Under the pieces are notes generated by a model, which saw only the letters and a program-made list of their open reading frames with translations, did not search any database and was not told where the DNA came from. A DNA stretch of 30,044 nt from a virus. The DNA is taken from the IMG/VR virus record IMGVR_UViG_3300020378_000027, positions 1-30,044 of that record. One strand, given 5' to 3'. Made by a program: the position numbers and the translations under genes. Below are positions 20,201 to 25,000 of the stretch, piece after piece (within the stretch, counting starts at the first letter, position 1; the number at the start of each line of letters is the position of its first letter).

Positions 20201-20353
20201 GATTCTAATCCAATCTCTATTGGAGTAACTGGACTAACTGTTGACGCTGGTTTATCAACTTTCCCAACAATTCAGAGAAGATACTTCCAAGGTCTCAACT
20301 CTGAGTTTGGATTGAGAAACAGTGGATCAATTAGAGTGGTTACTGGACTATAG
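5282..20353 (+). CDS. 7: Giant gp7-like baseplate wedge protein (5023 aa), mosaic of repeated modules
   Basis: This single uninterrupted frame occupies the position of T4 gene 7 (1032 aa in T4) and is nearly five times longer. The gp7 relationship rests on R204-SFYQSKGIEES and VLFGEP followed by LVGQT (263-267), which parallel the gp7 stretch around STKGIEASYKFLFKVLY as I recall it. A second match is NRLVHPAGLKNF around V2760, similar to gp7's RFVHPVG. Between and after these lie repeated beta-type modules: twelve G-x-x-Y modules (residues 760-4809), 'RG..G' turns near 122 and 3472, FINGVFQTP/FVNGVLQTP motifs near 3581 and 4530, and a PYPR array (3870-4360). Passenger domains are an alpha/beta-hydrolase-like insert (about 1000-1300) and a YHYH-like domain (about 1535-1665). 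It has no signal peptide or membrane segment. The product is probably a wedge scaffold with long surface-exposed extensions. The C-terminal half is not functionally assignable. Confidence 0.8.
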   Translation: MTIGIDKRVQINKIIESQLPEFVRSDFENATEFFKQYYISQEFQGGPSDLIDNLDQYLKSDNLVPEVVYGKTTLSSDIDASSTTLSVTSTKGYPDEYGLLKIDDEIISYTGKTDTEFTGLIRGFSGVTGYNVGIATSFDYVNRQNLKFEDTSSASHASGAEVTNLSVLFIQEFYKKLKKTFLPGLENNDFTKDLDVGNFIKHARSFYQSKGIEESIRILMKVLFGEPAVILDLEERLIKPSSAEYIRREVIVADRISGDPQKLVGQTITKSTDTSTTASVSEVEIFTRSGISTSELKSYFKISLFVGYNDRDLIEGTFTIPGKTKVQEPVSTGSSIITVDSTIGFGQTGYVLVGDNTVTYGSKSVNQFFDCEGISTNIGIGSDVRSDEVIFGYEDGDITKRVELRITGVLSEFETVSDISLVNEGQRIYVKNVGEKILNPTNEPTYKQIFANSWIYNTSSRYQIREVSGSTLALISPIDKSSLKVGDSVEILQRNSDNVVAPFALITNIDVTRNEIIVNGLSAFTPLQGLYYDIRRKLNKASSNYIEIKGGNDQVLSDVLNLYSETDKNAYVASNSLPSYDLPEEVKIQTTISDDIQNELEGYVATTFDYDTIIDGTGKEIPFITGDEVVYDAGGHPLTGLTEGNTYFIEVINKNPGKIRLYLSRGLIGHSASAVRFKPDGLAFTATHKFLRKSQFGQKLAANDILRKFPLTQNLFVSGTGETVTNQVGMLIDGVEITTPISGDAIYYGPIDQVQVFNEGEGYDVINPPNIKLDRSTNGGVDAVAEAVVEGSVDQILVDPHRFDIDDVVSISLVGGNGTGCKLEPVMGTRFRELNFDSRDIFFSGGLSKDDETITFKEPHFLSNGQVVFYNSNGNSPIGTGPFKSNSNVSTGSLATGAPYNVRVVNSRTVQLYETRSDALSGINTIGISTATNASGIHKFRTASRRVLQSVRVIEPGSGYSNRKVRALPKDVSLAYDTIHSKNHGFGHGDLVEYSISNTGTTNNSSSVYYTIGLESWTSTHNAPILFTQALNDGTGGGNQAVWLQDYYDDIVANGANATATIKTVDAAGHAEFAQQTAEGAILQSEIRSFIGSSNPSGPIANAQFPIVPADGETHTIDGTSYPVMGKLYVPTGVAASSLDVVVVFHGTVGSGSIADAAQTALDTFLNTTTLNVRDKIIFAAAYPQDHISSSLQFNLPGVGTETPTFLMGDNLPYARAAVGWVQNSLNAYIASQGGTKTINNVYLFGHSQGGKLVAKINTLDTGIAGVISNAPGPIQFDQTCSTATNNYTCDKVAAIHGAPGGIGGLNLNNQYYVIKIDDDSFRLADAGTTQNIDNFKRNNYINFTSQGTEQHTFAYPEIKVEAEVSFSSTVSGTLNFTPVVTGKIADVKLSNSGTKYGSTILNHTKTPSVSVETGDGGVVRLIIVDGRIDQAQVLNKGRNYFSVPDIVVTSTDGKTGNGAILRAVINDLHQLEGVRVINPGIGYVDALTEATVVSRGKNCVLNPRIRKLTVDSRIKNGNYDVSSAEDGLALRSIGYTPTIADSFDDVESRHSPIIGWAYDGNPIYGPFGFTNPSELGPNVKILSSGYSLDASNVVDRPSTNEFAEGYFVDDWSFTGNGDLDIHNGRFCKTNEFPNGVYAYFASVTRSTQSNVLEPSFPYYIGKTYRSPYISDNSSLNQKFDFNNSKLSRNTFPYKVGDQNADNDFIIESNETLRQLSTIEAITVGEIDDIVVLDGGSSYKVGDVTSFDDTNTNGTGLRAQVKSLVGFAVTALETDLDRYENAVFKWIDDQTVEATYHPYYDFLDETTVNISGLNKTVVHLQDTFTVGVKTETIGLAKSMTANPVVTGRVEDIYVDRIPSTVSVGSTIKINDDELISVLNIYPIGSILRVKRFGVGIAHTYGSKLDPLARTISIPVQTKKFESSIQDKIFFNAHQSVGVGTTAGGGISVEYVVGESKSIVPIPTRQIYLPNHPFTHGQELKFVKNGTATSLLVGPESGPNGLFNIPNVTTDISTVYVVDKGQDYIGITTIKSGIGTVSEGLFFHSNGSDDFEYYFESKKPQVIGDVDSITTKVFTTVDGIIADTHGLENGDKISLNVVPSTIVGLGSTAPISLSFNEEHQKLLINKTDFADSDINIVDSSISINNHGYSTGDRVFYTGNAAGLIQGSYYIYEINSNKFSFGQTLSDVTAEPANLINITSQGSGTHSVALINPRLTSTKNGSLAFDLTDTTLQGYELKFFYDEEFKNEFTSTKDNDVFNVSGVGTAGIGTDGRASIKYSGSSPTKIYYGLEKAGYISTADNLVQNNSQIQFVESAYNGDYSIFGITTNTFNVSPRNMPELLSYVEDQCETIEYSTESTAVSGAIKDLRIISKGQNYKQVPRFEEVVSVNGNNANIVALSTSIGRIDRVRIVDVGFEYPSDKTLSPEAFVSPTVRIDDVDVIKEINVIDGGREYLSAPDLIVYDPEKNEIVDESSLLAITPNQAVSEVEIIAPIQGLNSVNHRVIAINNSNGVGISSMEGGVGIVTCNLETPINGFAIQPFAVGDEIFVEGIELYGEDGLGIVGNTNPGGITTGTGFNSENYNYQFFKVTEYTPSNPAILKFSIAGLTTNPGIAKTFQSGYATIVNKKNYPQFNVVQERGLFLLKEKLYVLKDTGKFELTDLEVVNSRDDFIKIDGIFPIRAGDRVRGANSNVSATITDIVDNQAKFIVDYASRQEIGWADNVGKLSEDFQVVPDNNYFQNLSYSIKSPITWDQLVNPVNRLVHPAGLKNFADVGITSSIDAGFRNVPETDPVIVIDVIGDKRVDTINNFDFARDYDARPDVNPTKSKFATFDNIKLTDFTLCKSNRVLIHDDISGSFASKGFQDVFTEIEEVEKNYAKYLVQIVDADTLNVQISELVVLTTTNDAILIDRTSDFSSIELGEFEATSDSFSRKALNFKPVEKYNRDHDIKVLKTDYSSNALINGEKNIGNVKLFAANVKVAIAQTDTNDDIVGFTTTTIASFNDTEFRGFVADVLVQDDITRKFSYAEVTVDFDGTDVYYAESYVDSSNEGYSASRVGVLTARYDSNAGKVFFECENQTKRIINLNSNIVGLANTSVGVGTHRFAVPGQPIGAERSARLESTNFKSPNGDKVLISRIDNTKDSSVKSIFKVSTASGESSIHQAIFLQNDGAVTSIQYPFTGKDSTGIGTVGSQIVGDFSELYFYPDIAVTDEVEVQAYNTIFNTIPDFFNTPDPITIGPAETRLFLSAYDGVNGTRANKINFPITHKGDPVYGKFWNPNDTNQVNYETGEITIPNHFFNTNEELVYTPGSTFVGVGSTAVSIGSTTNHAGIVTDIMPEKVYVKVFNENKFFLYSRPEYINTGVAITFTGTGEGNAHKFDMTQKLTKTVIGLDGIVQQPITFTSIKHSIRDSIGIGVSQFVLSGISSVQPRDVLKVGPEYMKIEQVGFSSLPQGTINDSDDVAAGICTLPVVRVRRGSLGIAATTHLAGADARVHRGSFNIVDSTVWFLDPPKGNSRARRDDSNLPYVKAEFSGRTFLRQDYTTNMIFDDISDTFTGVGKTYTMTVGGANTESGVAIGNGIVFINGVFQTPLTLNNAGNNYELITTPAGGSGISSVVFTGISSENGQPMQSQFDINQNQLPRGGLIVSLGSTPGLGYAPLVGANVKANLEENPSNKFAANSITSITGIPTTSNVKLGIQTAAYDFRTGIITVTTNAVHGFALQQPSTVQLDRLEFSCSSEHAGVTTTFFQDHDRALPIVGIISATTFEVNAGVCTINHVYEGGGDVIPFFNDLTFGSGYRDPVGIGLTDIEFEHKFIKSVGNAITINGSINYSPTKVDYRSSTGELIVTVNDNHTIAKATEHTVTFSTYDPVAGTATFTVGNHGFSNGDFVKIKDNSIRYKCTMDADILNPGGVSVHAYPRVTDPISGRWVPISNVTANEFTVTVGTSPLVSFTPTNAFYDENTGMVELQIGQHNLKPGTNIKLANGSILFTSDKDDNTTTEAYPRVGDPSRDTSILIESVTPTTIVVKLTNPVPVGINKIRYTFASASADSVSTGGDYAHSFFTADTNGLLRAVDTATIATNSLVFTCDRDDHESEHPYPRSTDPAAGVTLGIEDTSFNTITLNVGTGGGGGTGAILDAEVGTNKHRFVSADPNSVSIDGGGNLSPTDATYDPATGELVVTAASHGVGSATTVTPTAATYVRNTGNLTLTVANHGFQVGDKILIEDNSLVFTCTKDFNQTEHSYPRSTDYASGKWLTIANATTNTFRVNVNPSPSAEQYTHTFVKAQYNGSVLKSNGAVTIAGGSMVFTCAQDAYQTLHPYPRTTDPAYNTLLPVGKTTTNTIRLMVGKSPAGTGGALEFTLKGYGARFVNPDITTPEPNYENMPIVGISRLGVGKTTDTGSNLLMNLDVTQGSTNVGTGRSFFEISKFQIAREGHSFAIGDKFTPVGLVVDKRLQKPLDRFELEVVNTFNDFFSAWQFGELDFIDDIAQLQTGSRKRFPLFRNGQLLSFEVDEESPLGESIDLNAVLVIFVNGVLQTPNYAYQFEGGTTFQFTEAPSTKDKVDVFFYKGTDGVDVEIVNINETIKVGDDIRIRRSDTETNTQEQITDRIIKDIRGSDLVETTMYRGPGITETISRPVDWTKQKEDRIIKGDLISKAREVIEPQIYPTAKVIGDIKVDTGIGLNGGIFVDDAEAFFYEDLANPALESEDRYGVNITAVDAILFAHSEFEPAVIRPEVNFTGQVDNYVIDNAGNGYVGAAVTLHIGAPIGVGIGTTVRDQFAVAGVSTFAAATANIVNGKVDSVTIDNVGFGYTNTSLPGVTLTRTPVKYEKLLSYNNVEGYTGIITGIGTAVGSAGAGSLALKFFYTSLKSNANKLQVGYPILIKDTTISVGAGLTSVDGADSNIVAIGSTFLDNIYKVSSFVQATDFRAEITCDILSNTEEAVGLASTGFYNPTNIGLTTSLGTISWGRIYNGERDSNPISIGVTGLTVDAGLSTFPTIQRRYFQGLNSEFGLRNSGSIRVVTGL
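8279..9180 (+). other. Alpha/beta-hydrolase-like insert in the giant protein (residues about 1000-1300)
   Basis: The flanking text is a recurrent structural module: HGFGHGDLVEYSIS before, GGLNLNNQYYVIKIDDDSF after. In between lie about 300 unrelated residues. They contain MGKLYVPTG (1125-1133), strand VVVVFHGT with the oxyanion-type H1146-G1147, KIIFAAAYPQ, NVYLFGHSQGG with nucleophile elbow G1246-H-S1248-Q-G1250, a GVISNAPGP strand, and VAAIHG (1293-1298), which resembles the strand that normally precedes the catalytic Asp. C1281 and C1290 flank a short loop. No convincing Asp and His follow before the structural module resumes, so catalytic competence is uncertain. The family is probably esterase/lipase-like; the substrate is unknown. 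Confidence 0.7.
9884..10280 (+). other. YHYH-like domain in the giant protein (residues about 1535-1665)
   Basis: GWAYDGNPIYGPFGF (from G1556) followed by LDIHNGRF (D1621-F1627), EFPNGVYAYF (1632-1641) and FPYYIGK has the order of YHYH-family proteins: IG.A.DG.PIYGP, then the LD.CNG segment, then P.G.YHYH, then FPY..G. The eponymous YHYH is YAYF here, so both histidines are lost. The function of the family is unknown; here it is one passenger module of a structural protein. Confidence 0.6.
16870..18360 (+). repeat. Five divergent protein-level repeats (PYPR type) in the giant protein
   Basis: Five copies share the pattern of a strand like SLVFTCDRD, then E.YPR.TDP, then a TxNTxxVxVG strand. 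The YPR tyrosines fall at residues 3915, 4000, 4096, 4241 and 4318, so spacing varies from 77 to 145 residues, the longer gaps containing glycine-rich linkers (for example GTGGGGGTG). A degenerate sixth copy may precede them near 16460-16600 (LEFSCSSEHAG). The DNA itself has diverged, so this is an old duplication. The repeats are probably beta-sandwich or beta-prism units of an extended appendage. Confidence 0.7.
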
Positions 20354-20362
20354 TATTTCGTC

Positions 20363-20370
20363 TATAAATA
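20363..20370 (+). promoter_or_regulatory. T4-type late promoter for gene 8
   Basis: A perfect TATAAATA lies 41 nt (start to start) before the ATG of gene 8 and 10 nt after the stop of the giant gene. It gives gene 8 and the 2500-aa gene an entry point independent of the 15-kb upstream gene. The leader again lacks a Shine-Dalgarno sequence. Confidence 0.8.
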
Positions 20371-20403
20371 AAGAAAAATTGTCAAAAGACTAAGTTAATA
20401 ATC

Positions 20404-22002
20404 ATGCCAGCAATTGTTACTGATCAGTTTAGGATCCTAAACGCAAATAATTTTGTAGAATCAGTAGAGTCTGATCAAAATTCTTACTATGTCTTTATTG
20501 GATTACCAAACCCAACTGGTTTACCAGAACCTAGTAGTTTAGTAGGGTATGGTAGATCTGAGGGGTGGAACGATACTGGAACTACTCCTTCACCTATTGA
20601 TAGTTTCTCTGATATTGCCCATGTTGGTGATACCATGATGTATGGTAAGAGGATTGCCTCTGCCAACATTAGAAGAATCATTAAAAGAGTTGATTGGACC
20701 GCAGGTACAAAGTATGAAATGTATCGTGATGATTATTCAACCAAGAATACTAGTCCTATCAAAGATTCTAGTAGATTATATGGTGCAAATTACTATGTAA
20801 TGAATTCTGACTTCAAAGTATATGTTTGCATTTCTAATGGTTCAACTGGAGATAATCCAACTGGTAATATTTCTCAAGATGAACCAACTTTCTCAGATTT
20901 AGAACCATCTAGAGCTGGTACTAGTGGTGATGGATATCTTTGGAAGTATTTGTATAGTGTATCTCCATCTGATATTATCAAGTTTGATTCTACTGAGTAT
21001 ATTACAGTTCCAAATGATTGGGCAACTACAAATGATGCTCAAATAAAGGCAATCAGAGAGAATGCAGATTCAACTGTAAACAACAATCAAATCAAGCATG
21101 TTTATATTGATAAACCAGGTGGTTTATATGCTGATGGATTAGGTCAAGAAGTTGACATCATAGGTGATGGAACTGGGGGTAAAGCTAGAGTTGATATTGT
21201 TGGTGGAAAGATCATCAATGTCATCGTTAGTTCTGGTGGACAAGGATATAGTTATGCAATGGTTGATCTTGGTGCATTACAAAATGCTCAGCACCCTGCA
21301 CACTTGAGAGCAAAACTAGTTCCAATTATCCCACCTAGTTTGGGTCATGGTCATGATATCTACAAAGAATTGGGAACTGATAGAGTTCTAATTTATGCAA
21401 GATTTGACGATTCTACTAAAGACTTCCCCTCTGATACCAAATTTTCCCAAGTTGGTATTGTGAAGAATCCAACTAAAGTTGGTACTGCAATCACTTATGT
21501 AGATCCTACTTTCTCTTCCTTGGAAGCATTTATGTTCACAGAAGATTCTGTGGGATCCAACATCCCCAAAATTGGTGAGCGTATTACTCAGACATTAACC
21601 AGTGGCAGAATTGCTCAAGGTTATGTTGCTTCATATGATAAAGAAACTAAGGTGATGAAGTATTTTAGAGATCGTTCTCTAAACTACTCAACACCTAATA
21701 ATGATCAAACTGATTATGCTGGCATTTCAACTGCTGGTAGAATCTATGCGTTTGAATCTAGTGGAAGTAGTATCAAAGGTGATCAATCCAGTTTTACTGC
21801 GACTATTAATACCAATTTCTCAGGTATTACTACAAATCCAACTGGAACTAAATTGATTAATTTGGGAATATCATTCTCTGGTGGGTTATCAAATAATGAG
21901 ATAAATAAAGGATCAGGGGAAATTGTTTACATTGACAATAGACCCATTATTGCTCGTAATGAGCGCCAAAAAGAAGACGTTAAAATCATCCTGGAATTCT
22001 AA
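20404..22002 (+). CDS. 8: Baseplate wedge subunit gp8 (532 aa, enlarged)
   Basis: T4 gp8 (334 aa) is a dimeric wedge protein contacting gp6, gp7 and gp10. Matching landmarks, compared with T4 gp8 as I recall it, are YGRSEGW (49-55), RRIIKRVDW (90-98), SGDGYLWKYLYSV (174-186), TEYITVP (197-203), FSQVGIVKNP (347-356) and the C-terminal GEIVYIDNRPIIARN...KIILEF. The protein is about 200 residues longer than T4 gp8. Much of the excess lies between TEYITVP and FSQVGIV, where two G-x-x-Y modules occur (KPGGLYADG near 239 and SSGGQGYSY near 279), the same module that recurs in the giant protein. It is first behind the late promoter at 20363 and is followed after 3 nt by the next gene. Confidence 0.9.
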   Translation: MPAIVTDQFRILNANNFVESVESDQNSYYVFIGLPNPTGLPEPSSLVGYGRSEGWNDTGTTPSPIDSFSDIAHVGDTMMYGKRIASANIRRIIKRVDWTAGTKYEMYRDDYSTKNTSPIKDSSRLYGANYYVMNSDFKVYVCISNGSTGDNPTGNISQDEPTFSDLEPSRAGTSGDGYLWKYLYSVSPSDIIKFDSTEYITVPNDWATTNDAQIKAIRENADSTVNNNQIKHVYIDKPGGLYADGLGQEVDIIGDGTGGKARVDIVGGKIINVIVSSGGQGYSYAMVDLGALQNAQHPAHLRAKLVPIIPPSLGHGHDIYKELGTDRVLIYARFDDSTKDFPSDTKFSQVGIVKNPTKVGTAITYVDPTFSSLEAFMFTEDSVGSNIPKIGERITQTLTSGRIAQGYVASYDKETKVMKYFRDRSLNYSTPNNDQTDYAGISTAGRIYAFESSGSSIKGDQSSFTATINTNFSGITTNPTGTKLINLGISFSGGLSNNEINKGSGEIVYIDNRPIIARNERQKEDVKIILEF

Positions 22003-22005
22003 AAA

Positions 22006-25000
22006 ATGCCACAAAAGACTAATTTAAATATAAGTCCTTATTACGATGATTTTGATAAGGCGGATAATTTTTATAAGGTTCTTTTTAAACCTGGGTTCCC
22101 TGTTCAAGCTAGAGAACTAACTGGTTTACAATCGATTCTTCAAAATCAAATAGAATCGTTCGGTAGTCATATTTTTAAAGAAGGATCCATGGTTATTCCA
22201 GGATCTGTTACTTATGATAGTACATATTTTTCCGCAAAGGTAAATCCAGATCATCTCGGCATTGATGTCACGATTTATCTTGATGCATTAATTAATAATA
22301 ACAATGGTAAGGGAACCAAGATTGTTGGTCAAAGGTCCCAAATTGAAGCAACTATTAAAAATTATATCCTCCCACCAGATGAGGGTGTTGATGATATCAC
22401 TATTTTCCTTAAGTATACTTCATCAGGAAAAGACGGTGAAAGCGTACAATTCCCTAATGATGAAATCATAGTTCTCAAAGAAAATGTTACCTATGGTAAC
22501 ACTACAATTAATGAGGGAGAAACTATATTAACACTTCTTGCACAAGAAGCAACTGCTATTGGTTCTGCAGTTGGTGTTGATAATGGTGTATATTTTATGA
22601 GAGGAACCTTTGTAGATGTCACTAAGGATTTGGTTGTCTTAGAACCATATTCCAATAAACCATCATACAGGGTTGGATTTGAAATTTCAGAAACTATTGT
22701 ATCATCAAATGATGATCCAGATTTGAATGATAACGCTAGAGGTTTTACTAACTATGCAGCACCTGGTGCTGATAGATTTAAGATTTCAGTAAAACTCGCA
22801 AAGAGACCTCTTTCGGATTTTGAAGATACGAACTTTATTGAGCTAGTTCGTGTTAGAGATGGTGAGATTAAGAAATTACAGAATACTTCTGTCTATAGTG
22901 AAATTGACAAGTATCTTGCTAAGAGAACATATGAAGAATCTGGCAACTATGCTATCAACCCATTCAATGTTAGAGTTCAAAACTCATTAAACGATTTAAT
23001 TGGATCTAACGGTTTATACACTGAAGATGAGAAGACGGATCAGGGAAATGATCCCAGTGAAGATCTTATGTGTATCAAACTCTCTCCAGGTAGAGCATAT
23101 GTGAGAGGATTTGGTGTTGATATTACTGGAAATAAAGTTTTAGATGTTGAAAAACCAAGAGATACTAAAACTGTTGATAATAAGTCAGTCCCATTTAGAA
23201 TGGGAAGTTTGCTCCAAGTAAACAATGTACAAGGAACTCCTTGGATCAACATTGGCGGAGTAAATGCAAATACAATTGATCTGTACAGTCAAAGAAAAGG
23301 TGGAGCTACTGGTAATCCAACCAATGGTCCTTCAGGATCTAAGATTGGTGAGGCGCGTGTATATTCATTTAGTGTAACTGACGCTTCTTATACTAACGAA
23401 TCTACTATTTGGGATTTACATTTATATGATGTTCAACTATATCAAAATATAACAGTTAGTAAGTATAATAATATTTCTGCACCCATAGGAAGTCGTGTTA
23501 GAGGTCTAAGTAGTGGTGCAATTGGTTATATTGCATCAAATCCAAACCCAGATGAACTTGATATTACCCAGACTACTGGAACTTTCATTCAAGGTGAACG
23601 ACTAATCTTTAACGAAGAGGAAAAATCCGAAAAAGCATCTGTAATATCAGTTCGTGTATATGATGTATCTTCAATCAAATCTGTTTATCAGAATTCAAAT
23701 TCACTTAATTCAAGTTTGAATGCATTTAGTGCAGACTCTGTTCTACATGACAGAGTTCTACCAAACTTCTCACTAACTGACATTATTAATGTCACCAATA
23801 ATGGAGGAAATACTACTGCTACTTCACCTCGTAGAAGATTTTCTGGTGCTAGTGTTGGTTTAACTACTGATTCAATTATTGGATATACTGATAAAGCTGG
23901 TGGCACTTCATTAGAAACTTTCCATAGAGTTTCTGGTATTTCTGAAGATGGTGTTACTCTATCTGTAGTTGATGTACCTGGAGTTCAGGATGTCAACCTT
24001 GGTGATCTCCCATCTACAGGTGCTGAACTATCTGGTATCTTTAGAGTAAAAGTACCCAAGATTATTAATTATAATAATTCTGGTCTATACAGCTTACTAC
24101 CAAAAACTAATGTAGCATCTGTTGATCTATCCAATTCCAATTTAGTTATCAACAAACAACTAACAGATAAAACTGTTTCTGCTACTGGTACTTTATCTTT
24201 TAGGACTGAAGAATTACTAGATGCTCAAGTTGGAGTTACTAGTGCTTTCTTTGAACCATTTGACGCTGAAAGATATTCAATTCACTATACTGATGGTACA
24301 ATTGAACCACTAACTGCAGATAAAGTTATTATCACCAATGGTGGTAACGATATTGCATTCACTGGACTTGATGGTATAAACAAATCTTGTACTGTTAACT
24401 GCACTCTAAAGAAAGTTGGTCTCAAATCCAGATCAAAAGATTATGCTAGAAGTGTAAAAGTAGATGTAACTAGAACTGTTGGTGTCTCTACAAACTCTGG
24501 TCTATCTACTAGTAAGTATTATGGTTTGAGAATTGAAGATAAAGAGATTTCACTCAATGTACCAGATGTTGTTAAAGTTCGTGCAATTTATGAATCTAAA
24601 GACAATGGTGCAGTCACACTAGATCGTTTAACTTTTGTTTCTGGATTATCACTAGATGTAAATTCAGTTGTTGGTGAGAAAATTGTAGGTAAAAATAGTA
24701 GAGCAATTGGACAGATTGTCAATAGACTATCTGGTGGCACTGAAATTGAATTTGTTTATTTAAATGCAAACAGATTTGAAAAGGGAGAATCTGTTGAATT
24801 TAAAGAATCCAATATTAAAGCAAATCTGCAGAATATTACCACAGGTAATTTTACTGATAGAACAAATAACTATGATTTGGATAAGGGTCACAGAAAACAA
24901 TATTGTGATTATTCCAGAATCATTAGAAAAGAAGGTTCTGCGGTCCCATCAAATAGACTTCTAGTTATTTTTGACCACTATGTAACTCAGAGTACAACCA

